NCBI RefSeq assembly: GCF_016901955.1
Contig: NZ_JACJLC010000019.1
Span: 1 to 48,980, forward strand
Reading direction: 5' to 3'
Length of the DNA stretch: 48,980 nucleotides
Origin: Pseudoflavonifractor phocaeensis
GTDB lineage: Bacteria > Bacillota > Clostridia > Oscillospirales > Oscillospiraceae
The notes under the pieces are model-generated. The model was not told where the DNA came from. It saw only the letters and a list, made by a program, of their open reading frames with translations, and did not search any database. The translations under genes and the position numbers were made by a program. Below, piece by piece: positions 33,315-41,769 of the stretch. Every line of letters begins with the position of its first letter. The first letter of the stretch is position 1.

Positions 33315-33341
33315 TTAGCACTCTCTCATGTAGAGTGCTAG
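33315..33341. promoter_or_regulatory. CIRCE operator (HrcA binding site)
   Basis: TTAGCACTC, nine bases, GAGTGCTAG: the CIRCE inverted repeat with one changed end base. It lies about 200 bases upstream of hsp20 and marks the hsp20-clpB genes as HrcA-repressed. A TTTACA-17-TGTATA pair just downstream (33344-33372) or the TATAAT at 33392 could be the promoter; neither is fully convincing. The remaining leader to 33539 shows no gene. Confidence 0.85.
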
Positions 33342-33539
33342 TATTTACAATTTAGACACATTTTATTGTATATTTGTTCACAGATCGGCTCTATAATCTC
33401 TATCAGAAAACGAGATAAGCCCTGGATCAACGGGGCAGAAAGAGGATGGTCGCCATGGAACCTCAGATGTTTTAGCAATTAAATCACAAGACTGCTAACC
33501 CATGTATCCACAATAACGACTGATTAAGGAGAGATCTTT

Positions 33540-33968
33540 ATGTTTGGTATGCTTCCTTTTGAGCACAATAATGACAACCTGTTCGACACCTTTGATAACT
33601 TTACCCGCAGCTTCTTCCAGAACAGCAACGCCAACCTGCCTGCCTTCCGTACTGATATCCGGGATGCCGGCGACAAGTTTATTTTAGAAGCGGAGCTGCC
33701 CGGCTTCAACAAGGAGGACATCAAGCTGGACCTGAAGGACGGCATCCTGACCATCTCCGCTGAGCACAAGGAGCAGCAGGAGCAGAAGGATGAGAAGGGC
33801 ACCTACATCCGCCGGGAGCGGCGGTACGGTTCCTTCACCCGTTCCTTCGATATTACCGGTATTGATGAGAGCGGCATCACCGCCGCCTACCAGAACGGCA
33901 TTCTGGAGCTGAATCTGCCCAAGGCCGTCCCCGTGGTTCCCGAGACCCGTCGGATCGCCATTGATTGA
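33540..33968 (+). CDS. hsp20: Small heat-shock protein Hsp20
   Basis: A 142-residue small heat-shock chaperone. A Phe-rich N-terminal segment (FDTFDNFTRSFFQNS) precedes the alpha-crystallin domain (about 38-128; IRDAGDKFILEAELPGFNKED and later GILELNLPK, the conserved A/G-x-L region), with a short C-terminal tail. It holds unfolding proteins for later refolding, which fits the disaggregase ClpB encoded next. The ATG at 33540 has an AAGGAGAG site. The CIRCE element upstream implies HrcA control. A terminator-like hairpin separates it from clpB. Confidence 0.93.
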   Translation: MFGMLPFEHNNDNLFDTFDNFTRSFFQNSNANLPAFRTDIRDAGDKFILEAELPGFNKEDIKLDLKDGILTISAEHKEQQEQKDEKGTYIRRERRYGSFTRSFDITGIDESGITAAYQNGILELNLPKAVPVVPETRRIAID

Positions 33969-33980
33969 CCTGGAAACACG

Positions 33981-34021
33981 GGAGCCGGTCAGCCAAGGCT
34001 GACCGGCTCCCCGCCGTTTTT
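33981..34021 (+). terminator. Terminator/attenuator between hsp20 and clpB
   Basis: GGAGCCGGTCAGCC pairs with GGCTGACCGGCTCC around AA, followed by CCGCCGTTTTT. Read-through would give less clpB than hsp20 mRNA; no clear separate clpB promoter was seen. Confidence 0.75.
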
Positions 34022-34076
34022 CCACCGTTTTATGAAGGCACGCACCGCGTGCCCACAAGAAAGGATGTGACGCGAT

Positions 34077-36707
34077 ATGAACGCGCAGAAATACACCCAG
34101 AAATCCCTGGAGGCAGTGCAGTCCGCACAGAGTCTGGCAACCGAGTACGGCAACCAGCAGATCGAGCAGCCCCACCTGCTACTGGCCCTGCTGACCGACG
34201 AGACCGGTCTCATTCCCCAATTACTGGGAAACATGGGGCTCACCGTTCCCTCCTTCACCGCCGCCACCAGGGCGGAGGTAGAAAAGCTGCCCAGGGTGTC
34301 CGGCTCCGGCCGGGAGCAGGGCAAGATCTATGTGGCTCAGGACGTGGACAAGTGTCTGAACACTGCCGAGTCCATCGCCGCTTCCATGAAGGACGAGTAC
34401 GTCTCCGTGGAGCACCTGTTGCTGGCCCTTATCGATACCGCCAACAGTGCCCTGAAGGAGCTCTTCCGCACCTACAACATCACCAAGGAGGGGGTGCTCC
34501 AGGCCCTCACCGCTGTCCGGGGCAACCAGCGGGTCACCTCTGATAACCCGGAGGAAACCTACAACGCCTTGAAGAAGTACGGCTCCGACCTGGTGGAGCG
34601 GGCCCGACAGAACAAGCTGGACCCGGTCATCGGTCGGGACGACGAGATCCGGAACGTGATCCGCATTCTGAGCCGCAAAAGCAAGAACAATCCAGTGCTC
34701 ATCGGCGAGCCCGGCGTAGGCAAGACAGCTATTGCCGAGGGGCTGGCCCAGCGGATTGTCAAGGGAGACGTGCCCGGTTCCCTGAAGGACAAGACCATTT
34801 TCGCCCTGGATATGGGCTCCCTCATCGCGGGCGCCAAGTACCGGGGTGAGTTTGAGGAACGGTTAAAGGCCGTCCTCAACGAGGTGAAGAAGTCTGAGGG
34901 TCGCATCATCCTCTTCATTGACGAGCTGCACACCATTGTTGGGGCAGGCAAGAGCGAAGGCGCCATGGACGCGGGTAACCTGTTGAAACCTATGCTGGCC
35001 CGGGGCGAGCTCCACTGTATCGGCGCCACCACCCTTAACGAGTACCGGCAGTATATTGAAAAGGACGCTGCCCTGGAGCGGCGGTTCCAGCCCGTCATGG
35101 TAAACGAACCCACGGTGGAGGACACCATCGCCATCCTCCGTGGCCTAAAGGAACGGTATGAGGTATTCCATGGGGTGAAGATCCAGGACGGCGCCATCAT
35201 TGCCGCCGCCACCCTGTCTAACCGCTATATCACCGACCGCTTCCTCCCCGACAAAGCCATTGACCTGGTAGACGAGGCCTGCGCTATGATCCGCACCGAG
35301 ATCGACTCCATGCCCACCGAGTTGGATGTGATCCAGCGGAAGATCATCCAGCATGAGATCGAGGAGGCCGCCCTCAAGAAGGAGGACGACGCCATTTCCC
35401 AAGAACATCTGGCTGAGATCCAGAAGGAACTGGCCGAAATGCGGGATGAGTTCAACGCCAAAAAGGCCCAGTGGGAGAATGAAAAGAACGCCATCGGCAA
35501 GGTTCAGAAGCTGCGGGAGGATCTGGAGGCGGCCAACGCCGCCCTGGAAAAGGCCCAGCGGGAATACGATCTCAACAAGGCCGCCGAGCTCCAGTACGGC
35601 CGCATTCCCGAGCTGCGCCGCCAACTGGAGGCTGAGGAGGCTATCGCCAACGAGGGCAAGGCCAGGAGCTTGCTGCGGGACAAGGTTACCGAGGAAGAGA
35701 TCGCACGTATCATTGAACGGTGGACCGGGATCCCGGTAGCCAAGCTGATGGAAGGGGAACGGGAGAAGCTGCTCCACCTGGAGGACATCCTCCATCAGCG
35801 GGTAGTAGGCCAAGACGAGGCTGTGCGCCTGGTATCTGAGGCCATCCTGAGAAGTCGGGCGGGCATCGCAGATCCCGACCGGCCCATCGGCTCCTTCCTC
35901 TTCCTGGGTCCCACCGGCGTAGGCAAGACCGAGCTGGCCAAGACCCTGGCCGAGGCCCTGTTCGACAGCGAGAAGAACATGGTGCGCATCGACATGAGCG
36001 AGTATATGGAAAAGTTCTCCGTATCTCGGCTCATCGGCGCCCCTCCGGGATATGTGGGCTATGAGGAGGGCGGTCAGCTCACCGAGGCTGTCCGCCGCCA
36101 CCCTTACTCGGTGGTCCTCTTCGACGAGGTGGAGAAGGCCCACCCCGACGTGTTCAACATCCTGCTCCAGGTGCTGGACGACGGCCGGATCACCGACAGC
36201 CAGGGCCGCACCGTGGACTTTAAAAACACCATCATCATCCTCACCTCCAATCTGGGCTCCCAGTTCCTGCTGGACGGCATTGACGCCAGCGGCGACATTA
36301 CCCAGGAGGCCAGAAGCCAAGTGGAGGAGCTGCTCCGCCGATCCTTCCGGCCGGAGTTCCTGAACCGTCTGGACGAGATCGTGTTCTACAAGCCTTTGAC
36401 CCGTGACAACATCACCCACATCATCGACCTGCTGGTGAACGAACTCAACCAGCGGCTCAGCGAAAAGCAGTTGAGGGTAGTACTCACCGAGGACGCCAAG
36501 CGGTATATCATCGACAGTGCCTACGACCCTGCCTTTGGCGCCCGGCCCCTGCGCCGCTTCGTACAGCACGGGGTGGAGACCCTCATCAGCCGGAAGATCA
36601 TCGCCGACCAGGTAGCCCCCGGGGATACCCTCACCGTAGAACTCGTGGACGGCCAGCTGTCAGTGGAGAGCAACGCCGTGCTCACCGGCGAGATCGTGGA
36701 CGGCTGA
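34077..36707 (+). CDS. clpB: ClpB disaggregase chaperone
   Basis: An 876-residue Hsp100 ATPase of normal ClpB length. The Clp N-domain (1-150) is followed by AAA+ domain 1 (Walker A GEPGVGKT at 210-217, Walker [10 protein letters not shown]), the long coiled-coil middle domain (about 400-530, Glu/Lys/Ala-rich), which separates ClpB from ClpA or ClpC, and AAA+ domain 2 (Walker A GPTGVGKT at 611-618, Walker [12 protein letters not shown]). There is no ClpP-binding loop. It extracts proteins from aggregates with DnaK. The ATG at 34077 has an AAAGGATG site. It follows hsp20 and the CIRCE region and ends at a strong terminator. Confidence 0.96.
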   Translation: MNAQKYTQKSLEAVQSAQSLATEYGNQQIEQPHLLLALLTDETGLIPQLLGNMGLTVPSFTAATRAEVEKLPRVSGSGREQGKIYVAQDVDKCLNTAESIAASMKDEYVSVEHLLLALIDTANSALKELFRTYNITKEGVLQALTAVRGNQRVTSDNPEETYNALKKYGSDLVERARQNKLDPVIGRDDEIRNVIRILSRKSKNNPVLIGEPGVGKTAIAEGLAQRIVKGDVPGSLKDKTIFALDMGSLIAGAKYRGEFEERLKAVLNEVKKSEGRIILFIDELHTIVGAGKSEGAMDAGNLLKPMLARGELHCIGATTLNEYRQYIEKDAALERRFQPVMVNEPTVEDTIAILRGLKERYEVFHGVKIQDGAIIAAATLSNRYITDRFLPDKAIDLVDEACAMIRTEIDSMPTELDVIQRKIIQHEIEEAALKKEDDAISQEHLAEIQKELAEMRDEFNAKKAQWENEKNAIGKVQKLREDLEAANAALEKAQREYDLNKAAELQYGRIPELRRQLEAEEAIANEGKARSLLRDKVTEEEIARIIERWTGIPVAKLMEGEREKLLHLEDILHQRVVGQDEAVRLVSEAILRSRAGIADPDRPIGSFLFLGPTGVGKTELAKTLAEALFDSEKNMVRIDMSEYMEKFSVSRLIGAPPGYVGYEEGGQLTEAVRRHPYSVVLFDEVEKAHPDVFNILLQVLDDGRITDSQGRTVDFKNTIIILTSNLGSQFLLDGIDASGDITQEARSQVEELLRRSFRPEFLNRLDEIVFYKPLTRDNITHIIDLLVNELNQRLSEKQLRVVLTEDAKRYIIDSAYDPAFGARPLRRFVQHGVETLISRKIIADQVAPGDTLTVELVDGQLSVESNAVLTGEIVDG

Positions 36708-36739
36708 GTGTCAGCCGATACCAAAGCCAAATAAACTCA

Positions 36740-36780
36740 AAAGCCCGTTGCGGAAGGGAGCTCCCGCAACGGGCTTTTTT
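36740..36780 (+). terminator. Terminator of clpB
   Basis: AAGCCCGTTGCGG pairs with CCGCAACGGGCTT, followed by a T-run. An A-run on the other side lets it act for the converging small gene as well. Confidence 0.85.
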
Positions 36781-36782
36781 GC

Positions 36783-36977
36783 TCATCGGATCAGCGGCAC
36801 CGCGCCAATGGCCCGAAACTGACGGGCCACCGCCCCGCACAGCTCATTGTAGTATTTTAAGTAATCTTTTTTGGCCTGGCGTTCCCGGCTCTTCTCCATC
36901 TGGAAGGCGGTCCAGCGGGCGCAGGACTTGTGGCATCCCGGCTGATAATCGGCACAGGTCTTCTGACAAGGCATCAT
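36783..36977 (-). CDS. Small cysteine-rich protein, conserved but of unknown function
   Basis: A 64-residue protein beginning MMPCQKTCADYQPGCHKSC, with four Cys in a CxxxC / CxxxC pattern that could bind a metal, followed by a basic helix (KSRERQAKKDYLKYYNEL). I recall many clostridial genomes holding short proteins of this plan without assigned function. The start at 36977 has a GAAAGGGG site; a second ATG follows directly. It lies between clpB and a surface-protein gene. Confidence 0.65.
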   Translation of the reverse strand: MMPCQKTCADYQPGCHKSCARWTAFQMEKSRERQAKKDYLKYYNELCGAVARQFRAIGAVPLIR

Positions 36978-37087
36978 GACAAAAACCCCTTTCCCGGCCC
37001 GCCCTGGGGGCGGCGGGCTCACAGGAGTATCATACGAGGTTTGCCATTGGGTTTTCCATCAGGTTTTGGGAAAGCTCCTGTAAAATC

Positions 37088-38932
37088 TCAGATCCAATCC
37101 TCACCGGCGGCAGTAAACCGATGGTTGTGGGACACCGAAGCCTCCATGATCTCATGGTAGGCCCAATGTCCCTCATCCACGTCGATGTAGGGAAACTCCG
37201 CCTGCCGCGCCTGGGCGATCCGCCCGGTGGCTCGGTTGAGAATCTTGGCGGCCTCCGCACGGGTCACGCTCCGCTCAGGCTGAAAGGTCCCATCCTCCCC
37301 GCCGTCAACCCACCCCTTGGCGGCAGCAAAGGAGATGGACTCCACCGCCCAGTGATTGGAGGCTACATCAGGGAAAGGGTTGACCTCCCGGGTGATCCCA
37401 AAGCAAGCAGCCACCATCTTTACCAGCTCCGCCCGGGCCACCGGTTCCTCTGGACGGAAGGTGCCGTCGGGATAGCCGTTCACCAGTCCCCACTGCCTGG
37501 CAAAGGCCACATAGGGCGCATACCACGCGGAGGGAGACACGTCAGGGAAACCGCTGTCCCTCTCCTCTCCTGTGTAAAGCCTATTCCCTTCACGGTCCAC
37601 CGACAGCCGGGCAAGCACCGCAGCCGCCTCCGCACGGGTCAGTCCGGCCTCTGGCTGGAACCGTTGTCCATTGCCCTGGAAATAAGCGGTGTGGCTGGCG
37701 GTATCCAGGGCTACATCAGGCTCCACTTGATAAAATTTCTCATAAAGTGCCCGCAGCTTGGGGTTTTGAGCTAAAAACTGATACCGAAAGTGGACCTCTC
37801 CCGCCACCTCCTGAATAGACTCGTTAAGCTCCAGCATCTGTTGAATCGCAGTGATCCCGTGCCAGGGGCTGTCGGGATCGGCGTTGCCCGCCTGATAGTC
37901 CGCCATGCCGATGTAAAGTGAAACCCCTGTACCCTTCACCACGTCGGCCCACCACCGGACAATGGTCTCGTAATCCATGGTTTTATGGCCAATATACCAG
38001 TAGACCTGAGGACAGATGTAGTCGATCCACCCCTCTTTCACCCATTTGCGGCTGTCAGCATAGGAGGCGTAGTAGCTCTCATAGCCGCCGGTGGTGTTGG
38101 AGCCCTGAGACTGGCTGCTCTTGTCGGCCCACACCCCCGAGGGGCTGATGCCGTAGGACAGGTCGGGATCAATGGCGTGGACTGCCTCCCCCAGGGCCTT
38201 CACCAGCTGGTTGACGTTGTCCCGCCGCCAGTCCCCGATATTGGAAAAACCTTTTCCGTATTGGGCATAGGTATCCTCGTCGGCAAAGGAGGTGCCGGGA
38301 TAAAAGTAGTCGTCCAGGTGGAGCCCGTCAATGTCATAATTCCGGGCCAGCTCCTGGGCGCTCTCGATGATGTACTGCCGTACCTCCGGCAAGCCAGGGT
38401 CGAAGTAATAGTTGCCGTCGTACTCAACCACCCAGTCAGGGTGTAGCTTAGCCGGATGGCTATCCACCAGACCCTCCAGCTCGCTCTGCCCGTTCTTGGT
38501 CACCCGGAAGGGGTTGATCCAGGCGTGGAGCTCCAGTCCCAATGCGTGGGCCTGCTCCACCCAGTAGGCCAGGGGGTCAAAGCCATCTGCCGGCGCCGTT
38601 CCCTGTCGGCCGGTGAGATCGGCGCTCCAGGGGAAGTAATCCGAGGGGTAGAGGGCGTCGGCACAGGGCCGCACCTGGAGGATGACGGCAGTCATTCCCA
38701 GCTCAGCGCAGGTGGACAGGATCTCGTCGGCGTCCGCCTTCAGCACCGCCGGGTCGGTGCTGGCCTGACTGGGATAGTCCAGCCGGTACACGGTGGACAC
38801 CCAGACCGCCCGGAACTGATCCTCCGGCCGCTTGGTAGCTGAGGCATCCGGCCTGGCCCATAAAATCACACCCGCCAGCAGCAGAACGCACACCAGTGCC
38901 AGTGCCGCCAGTGGTTTCCAGAGTTTTGCCAT
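37088..38932 (-). CDS. Surface GHL10-type (DUF187) glycoside hydrolase-like protein with SLH domains
   Basis: A 614-residue exported protein. A signal/membrane anchor (about 5-25) precedes a GHL10 / YngK-like TIM-barrel domain (about 38-400) with landmarks FRAVWVSTVYRLDYP, LHAWINPFRV, DGLHLDDYFYP and YGISPSGVWADKS. Three C-terminal S-layer-homology segments follow (about 430-610), each with FPDV and an AEAA/TRAEAAKIL helix. SLH domains bind pyruvylated wall polymers, so the protein is displayed on the cell wall. GHL10 proteins are thought to act on glycans; the substrate is not known. The ATG at 38932 has an AAAAGGAG site. It follows an ABC-F gene with a gap of 31 bases. Confidence 0.88.
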   Translation of the reverse strand: MAKLWKPLAALALVCVLLLAGVILWARPDASATKRPEDQFRAVWVSTVYRLDYPSQASTDPAVLKADADEILSTCAELGMTAVILQVRPCADALYPSDYFPWSADLTGRQGTAPADGFDPLAYWVEQAHALGLELHAWINPFRVTKNGQSELEGLVDSHPAKLHPDWVVEYDGNYYFDPGLPEVRQYIIESAQELARNYDIDGLHLDDYFYPGTSFADEDTYAQYGKGFSNIGDWRRDNVNQLVKALGEAVHAIDPDLSYGISPSGVWADKSSQSQGSNTTGGYESYYASYADSRKWVKEGWIDYICPQVYWYIGHKTMDYETIVRWWADVVKGTGVSLYIGMADYQAGNADPDSPWHGITAIQQMLELNESIQEVAGEVHFRYQFLAQNPKLRALYEKFYQVEPDVALDTASHTAYFQGNGQRFQPEAGLTRAEAAAVLARLSVDREGNRLYTGEERDSGFPDVSPSAWYAPYVAFARQWGLVNGYPDGTFRPEEPVARAELVKMVAACFGITREVNPFPDVASNHWAVESISFAAAKGWVDGGEDGTFQPERSVTRAEAAKILNRATGRIAQARQAEFPYIDVDEGHWAYHEIMEASVSHNHRFTAAGEDWI

Positions 38933-38963
38933 AGTTCTCCTTTTGCTTGATATGGACGGGAGC

Positions 38964-40745
38964 TCAGCCGCGCTCCATTCGCTCGGCCAGATCGTTAAGG
39001 TAGACCCACCGTTCCAACTTCTCCTCCAACGCAGCCTCCAGCTCCTCCTGTCTGGCCTGGAGAGTCTGGAGGGCCACATAGTCGGTAGCCTGGGCAGCCT
39101 GATCCGCCTTTACCTTGGCGATCTCCCCTTCCAGAGCGGCAATGTCATCGTCAATGGTCTCAAACTCTCGTTGCTCCTTGTAGGTAAACTTTACCTTCTT
39201 CTGGGGGGCCGGCTTCTGGGGCTTTTTCTCCACCGGGGACGGCTTGGGAGGCTTGGCCTTTTCCGTCTGCCGTCTGGCCTGGAGATATTCCGTATAGCCA
39301 CCGGAATAGCCTCGTACCACTCCATCGGACTCCACGGCGAACACGCGCTTAGCCACCCGGTCCAGGAAGTACCGGTCGTGGGACACGGCGATGACCGCCC
39401 CGGGGAAGGAATCCAAGTAATCCTCCAGAATGGACAGGGTCTGGATATCCAGATCGTTGGTGGGCTCGTCCAGCAGCAGCACGTTGGGGGCGGCGGCCAG
39501 CACCGCCAGCAGATAAAGCCGCCGCTTTTCCCCACCGGACAGCTTGTTGATGGGGCTCCACTGGACCTCCGTCGGGAAAAGAAACTGCTCCAACAGCTGG
39601 GTGGCCGTGAGCATCCCCTCAGCAGTCCGGATGTTGTTGCCGATCTCCCTCACGTAGTCGATGACCCGGTTATCTCCATCCATGTTGGGCACCTCCTGAC
39701 GGAAGTACCCCATCCGAACGGTCTCCCCCACCTCGATCTCCCCTGCGTCTGGGACCAGGTCTCCAGCAAACAGGTTGAGCAGAGTGGATTTTCCGCTGCC
39801 GTTTGCCCCCACGATGCCAATGCGGTCGTCCCGCAACAGCATACAGGAGAAATCCCGGATTACTGTCCGGCCGCCAAAGGCCTTGGTCACGCCCTGCAGC
39901 TCCACCGTCTTTTTCCCTAGACGGCTGGACCGGGCGTTCAGTTCCAAGGTACTTTTTTCCTCCATGCCGGTCTGGGCCTTCAGGGCCTCGTACCGCTCCA
40001 GCCGCTCCCGGCTCTTGGTACCCCGGGCGGTGGGGCCCTGCATTACCCACTGATACTCCCGGCGGAGAATGGCCTGGCGCTTGCGCTCGCTGGCTTTTTC
40101 ACTCTCCAGCCGGGCCGACTTCCGCTCCAGGTATTTGTCGTAATTACCCGGGTAGGCGTACAGCTTTCCCTCCTCAACCTCCACCATAGAAGTGACGATC
40201 CGCTCCAGAAAGTACCGGTCGTGGGTCACCATCACCAAAGCCCCCTTCCAGGCTTTCAAAGCCTCCTCCAGCCAGTTCACCATGTCGTTGTCCAGGTGGT
40301 TGGTGGGCTCGTCCAGAATGAGCACGTCGCTGGGTCGGGCCAGCACCGCCGCCAGAGCCACCCGGCGGCGCTCCCCGCCGGACAGCGCTCCCACCTTCTG
40401 GTCAAACCGGGGCACTCCCAGCTTGTTGAGGATGGTCCTTGCCTCGTACTCCGCCAGAGCCCGGTCGTTATCATTGAGCCCCGCCAGCACCTGCTCCAAC
40501 ACGGTGTGTTCCCCGGGAAATACCGGGTTCTGGGGCAGGTACTCCAGGCGCACGTTGGGGTCCAGCCGGACGGCGCCGCCGTCGGGCTCCTCTGTCCCCG
40601 CCAGTATCCGGAGCAGAGTGGACTTGCCGGCACCGTTGAGGCCGATCACCCCCACCTTATCCCCCCGGTCCACGTAAAAAGATACCCCGTCCAGCAGCGC
40701 CCGGGTCCCATAGGTCTTGGTCAGTTGTTCCGCCGATAGCAGCAT
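38964..40745 (-). CDS. ABC-F family ATPase (Uup-like, ribosome-associated)
   Basis: A 593-residue soluble protein with two ABC domains and no membrane segment. Domain 1 has Walker A GLNGAGKST, the signature LSGGERRR and Walker B LILDEPTNHLD. Domain 2 has GANGSGKST, LSGGEKRR and LLLDEPTNDLD. A linker (about 240-310) carries the P-site tRNA-interaction region, and a long Lys/Pro-rich hinge leads to a C-terminal coiled coil (about 530-590), as in Uup. ABC-F proteins act in the ribosomal E site to rescue or tune translation; some protect against antibiotics. The ATG at 40745 has a GAGGGA site. An Uup-like housekeeping role is more likely than resistance. Confidence 0.88.
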   Translation of the reverse strand: MLLSAEQLTKTYGTRALLDGVSFYVDRGDKVGVIGLNGAGKSTLLRILAGTEEPDGGAVRLDPNVRLEYLPQNPVFPGEHTVLEQVLAGLNDNDRALAEYEARTILNKLGVPRFDQKVGALSGGERRRVALAAVLARPSDVLILDEPTNHLDNDMVNWLEEALKAWKGALVMVTHDRYFLERIVTSMVEVEEGKLYAYPGNYDKYLERKSARLESEKASERKRQAILRREYQWVMQGPTARGTKSRERLERYEALKAQTGMEEKSTLELNARSSRLGKKTVELQGVTKAFGGRTVIRDFSCMLLRDDRIGIVGANGSGKSTLLNLFAGDLVPDAGEIEVGETVRMGYFRQEVPNMDGDNRVIDYVREIGNNIRTAEGMLTATQLLEQFLFPTEVQWSPINKLSGGEKRRLYLLAVLAAAPNVLLLDEPTNDLDIQTLSILEDYLDSFPGAVIAVSHDRYFLDRVAKRVFAVESDGVVRGYSGGYTEYLQARRQTEKAKPPKPSPVEKKPQKPAPQKKVKFTYKEQREFETIDDDIAALEGEIAKVKADQAAQATDYVALQTLQARQEELEAALEEKLERWVYLNDLAERMERG

Positions 40746-40820
40746 ATCGTTCCCTCGCTTTGTCGATATCCAGTATAGTATACCGGACTTAGCGGGAAAA
40801 AGGAAGGGGGCTCCGCCGGA

Positions 40821-40862
40821 CAACGCAAAACGGGCCCGCCTCGGCGGGCCCGTTTTGCGTTG
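40821..40862. terminator. Strong terminator ahead of the ABC-F gene / after the hydrolase gene
   Basis: CAACGCAAAACGGGCCCGCC pairs with GGCGGGCCCGTTTTGCGTTG around TC: a perfect 20-base stem, with GTTTC following. It ends the leftward phloretin-hydrolase-like transcript. Confidence 0.85.
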
Positions 40863-40869
40863 TTTCGCT

Positions 40870-41673
40870 TTACCAATTGTCTTTGTTTTCGGCGTAGACC
40901 TGGGGCAGAATAGCAGCCAGATGACCGAACTCCTTCAAGTTGTGGGCAAACAGGCCCTGGACAACCTCCAGGGGCACGGAAATCCCGTCTGGCACCAGCT
41001 TCACCAGTTGGCCGTCAATCAGACCGTAGCCGATCCAGAATCGGGAGCGAAGCACAATGCCTCCCTCCACCTCCCGGACAAAGTGAGTCATGACAGCCGC
41101 CACACCCTGGCCGGGGATGGGACCGTGGCCGTTGGCGCACATCATGGTGGCGCAGGCCTCAGTGCCCACCTTGGACTCGTCATAGCCCAGCTCGTGGGGA
41201 TAGCGAAACTCCAGGATCAGATCGTCGGCGCCACCGCCCACATCCTCCAGCACCACATGGCTGGTGCCCCAGGTCCGCTCCCGCATGGGCAGGGACTGAT
41301 CCAGGGTCTTTCCCCGGTTCTGCTGGCGGGCATAGTAGTGATCCTCCGGGTCCCATATCCGATAGCGCAGATCCTCCAGGCTGTGCCAGGCAAACCACCA
41401 CTCAAACATCTCTGGGGTCACACCGGGCATAAAGGTGCGATTGGCCAGGTAGCCGGTACCGTTGGGCATGACGCAGTAGCCCAGCTCGCAGGGCAGATCA
41501 CCGGGAAGGAACAGATCGTTTCGGTCCTCGATCTTCATGGCCAAGGCAGGGTCCATAGGCCCGCCGGCCAGCACAGCCAGTTTCTCCTCGGGGATGGGGG
41601 TGATGGGCAGATCGTAAAATTTGGCATAGGGCAGTGCCCGCTCCTCGGCGGTCAGCGGGGCGCGTTCAGGCAT
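40870..41673 (-). CDS. DAPG/phloretin hydrolase family protein (retro-Friedel-Crafts C-C hydrolase)
   Basis: A 267-residue member of the PhlG/phloretin hydrolase family. The zinc ligands of PhlG, as I recall them (His129, Glu160, His270, Glu274), map to H112 (DPEDHYY), E143 (VLEDVGG), H244 and E248 (HNLKEFGHL), with the first pair 31 and the second pair 4 residues apart in both. The family block GVTPEMFEWWFAWHS is also present. Phloretin hydrolase splits phloretin, a flavonoid ring-opening product, into phloroglucinol and a hydroxyphenylpropanoate. Two reductase genes and a LysR regulator upstream suggest a flavonoid or related polyketide breakdown pathway. The ATG at 41673 has a GGAAGGGA site. 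Confidence 0.8.
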   Translation of the reverse strand: MPERAPLTAEERALPYAKFYDLPITPIPEEKLAVLAGGPMDPALAMKIEDRNDLFLPGDLPCELGYCVMPNGTGYLANRTFMPGVTPEMFEWWFAWHSLEDLRYRIWDPEDHYYARQQNRGKTLDQSLPMRERTWGTSHVVLEDVGGGADDLILEFRYPHELGYDESKVGTEACATMMCANGHGPIPGQGVAAVMTHFVREVEGGIVLRSRFWIGYGLIDGQLVKLVPDGISVPLEVVQGLFAHNLKEFGHLAAILPQVYAENKDNW

Positions 41674-41717
41674 GATGATCCCTTCCTTTCTGTTCTCTTA
41701 TATACTGTAGTATAAAA

Positions 41718-41755
41718 CGTTTTCCCTTGGAAGCCAAGCCTTCCAAGGGAAAACG
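41718..41755 (-). terminator. Terminator-like hairpin between reductase and hydrolase genes
   Basis: CGTTTTCCCTTGGAAG pairs with CTTCCAAGGGAAAACG (16 bases, six-base loop), followed on the minus strand by TTTTATACT. The hydrolase may thus have its own promoter or depend on read-through. Confidence 0.75.
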
Positions 41756-41769
41756 GACACATTCCAGAC

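Noticed and set aside
35145-36569. Minus-strand frame of 474 codons opposite clpB
   Set aside because: Shadow of clpB with no signals of its own.
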